DNA of 8,861 bases from Nitrospirota bacterium (lineage in GTDB: Bacteria; Nitrospirota; Nitrospiria; Nitrospirales; UBA8639): NCBI GenBank assembly GCA_003228495.1, contig QIDY01000286.1, positions 1 through 8,861 of the forward strand. The letters run 5' to 3'. The notes beneath the pieces are model-generated. The model was not told the origin of the DNA and made no database searches. It worked only from the letters and a program-made list of their open reading frames with translations. Made by a program: the position numbers and the translations under genes. Below, one piece after another: positions 5,064 to 8,861 of the stretch; position 1 is the first letter of the stretch; every line of letters begins with the position of its first letter.

Positions 5064-6931
5064 TGCCGGATGAACCCCAATATGTCCTTGATTTCAAAAA
5101 GGAGCATCCCGGTCTGACCAGGTTGGGGATAGAACGCAGTATTCTAAGGGCATGGAAACCCGAGTGGAGCAAGAAGGGTAACGGCCCGTATGGACACAAT
5201 TTCAGTTACCATTTTTGCCAATATCTGAAGGTCATTTGCCCGAAAACAGATTTGCATGGGTTTACACTGAGACAGATACTCGCATTCGAGAAAACCGCGT
5301 TCCTGGAAAAACGTAAGATACTTAATTTCATAGGAAGTAAGAGCAGCAGCAAAACGGATTTCCTGGCAACGTTTTCGTTGGCTATCCTTTCGGTATGGCC
5401 CGAGTTCACAACGGTCTACGTTGCCGCGCCTTACCTGACCGCAGCGGATTCCGCTGTGTGGGGAAGGATCCTGACCCGGATGGAGCAGATGAAAAAGGCC
5501 AACCCAGGGTTGTGGAAGGATGTCTATAACCACAAGGCGAAGAACCGGGTGGTGTTTGAGAACCATGCCGAAACAGGATTCTGCGAGCTTAGAACGCTGG
5601 ACAAGATCGGAAAATTACAGGGAGCGAAATCATTCGACCCGGATAAGGGATGGTTGATTCTTCTCTGTGACGAGGTCGCTTTGTTCCCGACTCGCGCACT
5701 TCTTGATTTATTGGATAATTTGACGGGTAATCCGAATTTCTTTTGTATCACCGGATGCAACTTCAAGGATACCGAAGGACTTGAGGGGATTCTTTGTCAC
5801 CCCGAGAAGCGTGAGTATAACGAGCTTGACGTTGACCGTGACCAGGAGTGGGACAGTGCGTACAAATCCCGCACAGTGAGGCTGGACGGCCATTACAGTC
5901 CAAATATCATGGCTGGTAAATCTGTCTACAAATATCTACTGACAGAGAGCGTGAGACAGGATATGGAGGATATTCACGGGGTCAAGGGGCCTAAGTATCT
6001 TGAGCAGGTGAGATCTTTTCCCAATAACTCGGCAGCGGATTATTACGTTACAAGCAGGGACAAGATTCGTGCAGGTGGAGGGTATGACGACGGGATAATC
6101 TTCGATGTGGGTGAGCCGACAAGGGTTGCGTTCTGTGACCCTGCTTTCGGTGGTGATGACTGTGTGATATGCGCTTTTGAGTTTTCAAATGCGAGGATAG
6201 AGGATTCAGAGGGGAAATTCCATACAGCGGAGATATTCAGACCGATAACGGAAATGCAGGTGCTGAGGATCGAGGTTGGATTGAAGGCTACCCCCGAATG
6301 GATGGGGCGGTTGAAGATGCAGGCGGGGGGAGAGTTCTTTTTGAAGAAAGACCAGGAAGTAACTCCTGAGAACCAAGTTGCTGTCCAAGCTGGCGAGTTT
6401 CTTAACCTACACAATATCCAGAGGCATAATTTCGGCTATGACAGTTCATTGCGCTCTGATATTGTCGAGGCGATGATTTCAATACTTGGTTCGACCGTCA
6501 ATTCAATCCATCCGGGAGGTGACGCAACGGATAGGACAGGCGACCTTACCGGGAACCTTGAGGCAAAAGAGCTTTATGCGAACTTCGTGTCTGAGCAATA
6601 CTTCACCTTTGCGCGACTTGTCCAAGCAGGACAGTTCAGGGGTGCGAACCTTGTTCCAGGTGCGATCTCACAGATTTGCCGTAGGAAATGGAATGAGATT
6701 GGCAAGAGAAAACAAATCGAGCCAAAGAAAATCTACAAGAAATTCAATCAGGGAAAATCCCCTGACCAGGCTGATACGCTTGTGGGAGGGTTGGAAATGG
6801 CTATCAGATGCGGGTTTACCAAGATACAGAGGGGTAGGCCGGAGGGGATTGGTGGTAGATCGGCGATACGCGATATTCTGAATGCGAGCAAGATGTTCAG
6901 AAGGAAAACAGTTAAGAAATTACATAATTGA
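5063..6931 (+). CDS. terL: Terminase large subunit (ATPase and nuclease)
   Basis: A 622-residue packaging motor. It hydrolyses ATP to pump DNA into the prohead through the portal, and cuts the concatemer. ATPase domain: Walker A GSKSSSKT at 91-98, with Ser where most P-loops have Gly before Lys; a conserved adenine-side stretch earlier (FTLRQILAFEK); Walker B LILLCDE at 198-204 (D203, E204); and a coupling-type FFCITGCN stretch after it. Nuclease domain (RNase H-like) with the three expected acidic sites: D359 in FCDPAFGGDD, D460 in FGYDSSLRSD, and D571 in SPDQADTLVGGLEMA. Order, spacing and length match the family, so both activities appear intact. ATG 5063 overlaps the previous stop (TGATG), and the TGA at 6929-6931 overlaps the next ATG in the same way, which suggests one translationally coupled unit. 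The identification is secure; which packaging type it uses cannot be read from the sequence. Confidence 0.93.
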   Translation: MPDEPQYVLDFKKEHPGLTRLGIERSILRAWKPEWSKKGNGPYGHNFSYHFCQYLKVICPKTDLHGFTLRQILAFEKTAFLEKRKILNFIGSKSSSKTDFLATFSLAILSVWPEFTTVYVAAPYLTAADSAVWGRILTRMEQMKKANPGLWKDVYNHKAKNRVVFENHAETGFCELRTLDKIGKLQGAKSFDPDKGWLILLCDEVALFPTRALLDLLDNLTGNPNFFCITGCNFKDTEGLEGILCHPEKREYNELDVDRDQEWDSAYKSRTVRLDGHYSPNIMAGKSVYKYLLTESVRQDMEDIHGVKGPKYLEQVRSFPNNSAADYYVTSRDKIRAGGGYDDGIIFDVGEPTRVAFCDPAFGGDDCVICAFEFSNARIEDSEGKFHTAEIFRPITEMQVLRIEVGLKATPEWMGRLKMQAGGEFFLKKDQEVTPENQVAVQAGEFLNLHNIQRHNFGYDSSLRSDIVEAMISILGSTVNSIHPGGDATDRTGDLTGNLEAKELYANFVSEQYFTFARLVQAGQFRGANLVPGAISQICRRKWNEIGKRKQIEPKKIYKKFNQGKSPDQADTLVGGLEMAIRCGFTKIQRGRPEGIGGRSAIRDILNASKMFRRKTVKKLHN

Positions 6932-7515
6932 TGAGGCCATTGATAAAAGGATGGGAGCTTCAACCGCCAATGGGTGGATGGAGCGTTGAGTACAGGATTG
7001 GCGAACAGTCATGGACTTTGACCGGAAGACCAATTACAATAGTGTCACAAATTGGCAAGATACAGGAACGCAACGACATATACGAGGGTGATGGCGCGAT
7101 TTGGGATTGGTGCAATAAAGTTTGGTGCGAGCGTGACCCGAAACGATGTCTGGACAAGGGGGTTGAGAAAATGAAAACACAGTCACCGGTCATAACGTTC
7201 GCGCACCAGCTTCTTTCCTCCATGAAGAACGGGTTGAAGCCAGCCGACATAAAGCTTGCTGTTGAAAGGGGGAAGATTTGCGCGTATTGTCCCAATAACA
7301 AGAAGGTTACACGATGCGAAACCTGTCTGAAAACTGTGGCGGCGATAACAAAAATCTTGATTGGCAAGCGTTCAACGGTTTATGATTCAAAACTCAAGCA
7401 ATGCGCGATATGCAAATGCGACTTGAAACAGAAAATCCATTATCCGTTGAACGAGGGTGACAAGAATGTGTATCCGGCAAATTGCTGGGTTACGAAGGAG
7501 AAGAATGGAGGCTGA
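6931..7515 (+). CDS. Cys-rich, zinc-ribbon-like phage protein
   Basis: A 194-residue protein with eleven cysteines in two clusters. An N-terminal group is C61, C66 and C73 around the Trp-rich WDWCNKVWCERD. A second group has C-x2-C-x8-C-x2-C (C117, C120, C129, C132), then CAICKC (158-163) and a final C185 in PANCWV. The pairing pattern and the HYPL stretch near the last cluster look like a structural zinc site. I recall phage proteins of this kind lying next to terminase genes, usually annotated as hypothetical, but I cannot name a family. Between the clusters, residues 84-113 are helix-like (TFAHQLLSSMKNGLKPADIKLAVE). ATG 6931 is chosen over TTG 6928 because it is coupled to the terminase stop (TGATG). 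Its last codons contain the purine-rich GAAGGAG that precedes ATG 7505. Confidence 0.7.
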   Translation: MRPLIKGWELQPPMGGWSVEYRIGEQSWTLTGRPITIVSQIGKIQERNDIYEGDGAIWDWCNKVWCERDPKRCLDKGVEKMKTQSPVITFAHQLLSSMKNGLKPADIKLAVERGKICAYCPNNKKVTRCETCLKTVAAITKILIGKRSTVYDSKLKQCAICKCDLKQKIHYPLNEGDKNVYPANCWVTKEKNGG

Positions 7516-7540
7516 AAATTTTTACCATAAAATACCATAA
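7494..7540 (+). promoter_or_regulatory. Strong SD and ATG 7505 opening an 11-codon frame ahead of the portal frame
   Basis: GAAGGAG at 7494-7500 lies 4 nt before ATG 7505, the best ribosome-binding-site match in the window. The frame it opens encodes only MEAENFYHKIP and stops at TAA 7538-7540, while the portal frame continues one base back (-1). Adding one A to the run at 7529-7532 would join the two without a stop. It is therefore either the true portal start broken by a one-base loss, a leader peptide, or a chance match inside the upstream coding sequence. Confidence 0.45.
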
Positions 7541-7542
7541 AC
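7523..7542 (+). repeat. 10-bp imperfect tandem repeat at the portal 5' end
   Basis: TACCATAAAA (7523-7532) is followed directly by TACCATAAAC (7533-7542), with one difference in ten. The pair sits in the A/T-rich junction between the Cys-rich gene and the portal frame and includes the stops of two frames. Neither deletion nor gain of one unit would put ATG 7505 in the portal frame. Confidence 0.7.
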
Positions 7543-8861
7543 AATAAATACTTCCAGACAACCTCCGAGGCTTTGGCCGAGTGCGAGGAATTGACCTATG
7601 ACGATTGCTATGACTCAGAGGATCGTGCTGTGATAAATGCATTCTACAATGGCCGCCAGACAATGAGTGAATGCGAGGCCGGGAAAAAGGGGTTCTCGGA
7701 ATTGACCAATCACCTATTTGGATATGACTCGATTCAATCCGCTGCTGAACAAGTTTTTAGCATTTATTCCAAAAGCCCGATTATATGGCATTTGAACGTG
7801 GGCAACGCGCCTGATGGACTCGACCAACGATGGACGCAGAAGGCCACAAAGTTTTTTAATGAGGCGATCAAGCATTCGGGGAGGTTGAAGCCGGAGTTCA
7901 GGGCGTTTGCAGGCGAGGTTACGTTGGATGGATCATTTCATTTTGTGTTTTATGACAATTACGATTGGTGTCCGAAAGGCAGGCGTCCGCTCGCGCCAAG
8001 GGGGACGGGGACAGTTCCGGCTGACGGCGATTATTTTGCCATCCGTGATGAGTTGCGGATGAAGGATCTGTACGCTTACAAGAGGAAAACCGAGCGGCTC
8101 AATGAAAAGGATCTTGAGAGTGGATGGAAACTGGCTGCGCTCAACAAGGCGATCAAATCAATTGAGAACCAGTTTGATGTAAGGCGCAACGCAGTGACTA
8201 CGTCCGGCTCGACCGGCACGGAACCGACCCCGGAGGAAGCGGAAATGGATTTACAATCCAATACCTATGATTCTGAGAGGTTGAGAATGACGATCCCGGT
8301 TTATTTCCTTTACACATCCAGGCCAGAAGAGGTCGGAACGCCGTTTGATTTGAGTATCATAGCCAGGTTCCCCGCTATCACGAAGGATACAGCTACTGAA
8401 AATGGAATATTCCTCGATGCACTCCTGTTCGATAAGGAACGGTTCTATGATAAAGCGAATGATTTCCTCCATTCATTTTTTATCGATTGTGCGATAGGAG
8501 GCAAAACTCTTTGGCACAGGTCACTTGGGCTTGGTCGATTGAACTTTGATTCCGATGTCGATGTCGAGGAATACTTCAACGAGGCAATGCAAGGATCGAA
8601 AGAGAATCTTCGGAGACTCTATACTGTGCAGAACTCAGCCGACACAGAGACAGTGAACAGATGGTCTTCAGGGGATGAGTATTCAAATATTCTCCCGGAA
8701 GGAGTTACTGTTGTTGAAGGCGTGAAACAAAACAACTTCCAACATGCGTTTGGCATGATCGATGTGTTGCAGAATCTCTCCCGGCGTAACGGGGCATCGT
8801 CAATATCGAACCGACAAGGGAACCGCCAGACAAACGAACTTGAGGTTCAGGCATTGGAACG
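7531..8861 (+). CDS. Probable portal protein, 3'-partial, 5' end unresolved
   Basis: An open frame of 443 codons runs from just after TAA 7528-7530 to the right edge with no stop. The portal is the dodecameric ring at the head vertex through which terminase pumps DNA. Support: position directly after the terminase block; size; acidic and aromatic N-terminal region (ECEELTYDDCYDSEDRAVI) and the FYNGRQTMS stretch; a mixed alpha/beta middle; and a late region with PEGVTVVEG, then NNFQHAFGMIDVLQNLSRR and an Asn/Gln-rich segment ending in ELEVQALE, like the stem and clip-to-crown passage of portals in which such residues precede long helices. No single motif proves it. There is no ATG near the 5' end: in-frame options are ATA 7537 and TTG 7573, neither with a good ribosome binding site. 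Reading from ATG 7505 needs a one-base shift. The residues before 7573 (NNKYFQTTSEA) look like real protein, so TTG 7573 is probably too late. Confidence 0.65.

Noticed and set aside
7516..7522. AAATTTT as a -1 slippery site (A AAT TTT in the frame of ATG 7505)
   Set aside because: It is in the correct phase, but the -1 frame meets TAA at 7528-7530 only two codons later, so slippage here cannot reach the portal frame.
7516..8861. Minus-strand frames at 8076-8261 and 8251-8472, and other reverse-strand frames across the window
   Set aside because: They are short, Ser- and Leu-rich and lie opposite a long continuous + strand frame; they show the usual look of antisense shadows.

Overview
The window is a stretch of a tailed double-stranded DNA phage (Caudoviricetes) or a prophage carrying the same genes. 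Every supported gene is on the + strand, the genes are packed tightly with 1-23 nt overlaps, and the right half reads as a DNA-packaging and head module: terminase large subunit, a cysteine-rich protein, then the start of a probable portal protein. No host gene is visible and the host cannot be named. Most starts lack a clear Shine-Dalgarno (SD) sequence. That fits translational coupling, or a host that relies little on SD sequences, but it does not identify a lineage.

Layout. 1-267: the 3' part of a small protein that resembles the Acb2/Tad1 hairpin family, phage proteins that soak up cyclic-nucleotide alarm signals of CBASS/Thoeris defence. 276-389: an intergenic RNA-like element with acceptor, D, anticodon (CCU), very long variable and T arms in tRNA order. 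400-1017: a helix-turn-helix plus coiled-coil protein, a candidate terminase small subunit. 1014-2987: a large protein with two glycosyltransferase-like (GT-A) domains. 2990-3997: a class I methyltransferase fused to a P-loop kinase-like domain. 4078-4452: a three-helix membrane protein, probably a holin, with two tandem start codons. 4430-4723: a small single-pass membrane protein. 4716-5063: a small soluble protein. 5063-6931: terminase large subunit. 6931-7515: a zinc-binding-type Cys-rich protein. 7531-8861: probable portal protein, running off the right edge, with an unresolved 5' end.

How the parts fit. The order holin, small membrane protein, small soluble protein, terminase large subunit resembles the lysis-packaging order of T7-like phages (holin, small terminase, spanin, large terminase), so 4716-5063 is a second candidate for the small terminase. 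Ahead of it sits a cassette of two glycosyltransferase domains, a methyltransferase and a kinase-like domain, which looks like a modification set acting on a glycan, a virion protein or DNA; the target is unknown. A change in base composition inside the glycosyltransferase gene suggests a mosaic joint. The best leads are the candidate signal sponge at the left edge, the tRNA-like element, the methyltransferase-kinase fusion, the dual-start holin and the displaced start of the portal gene.
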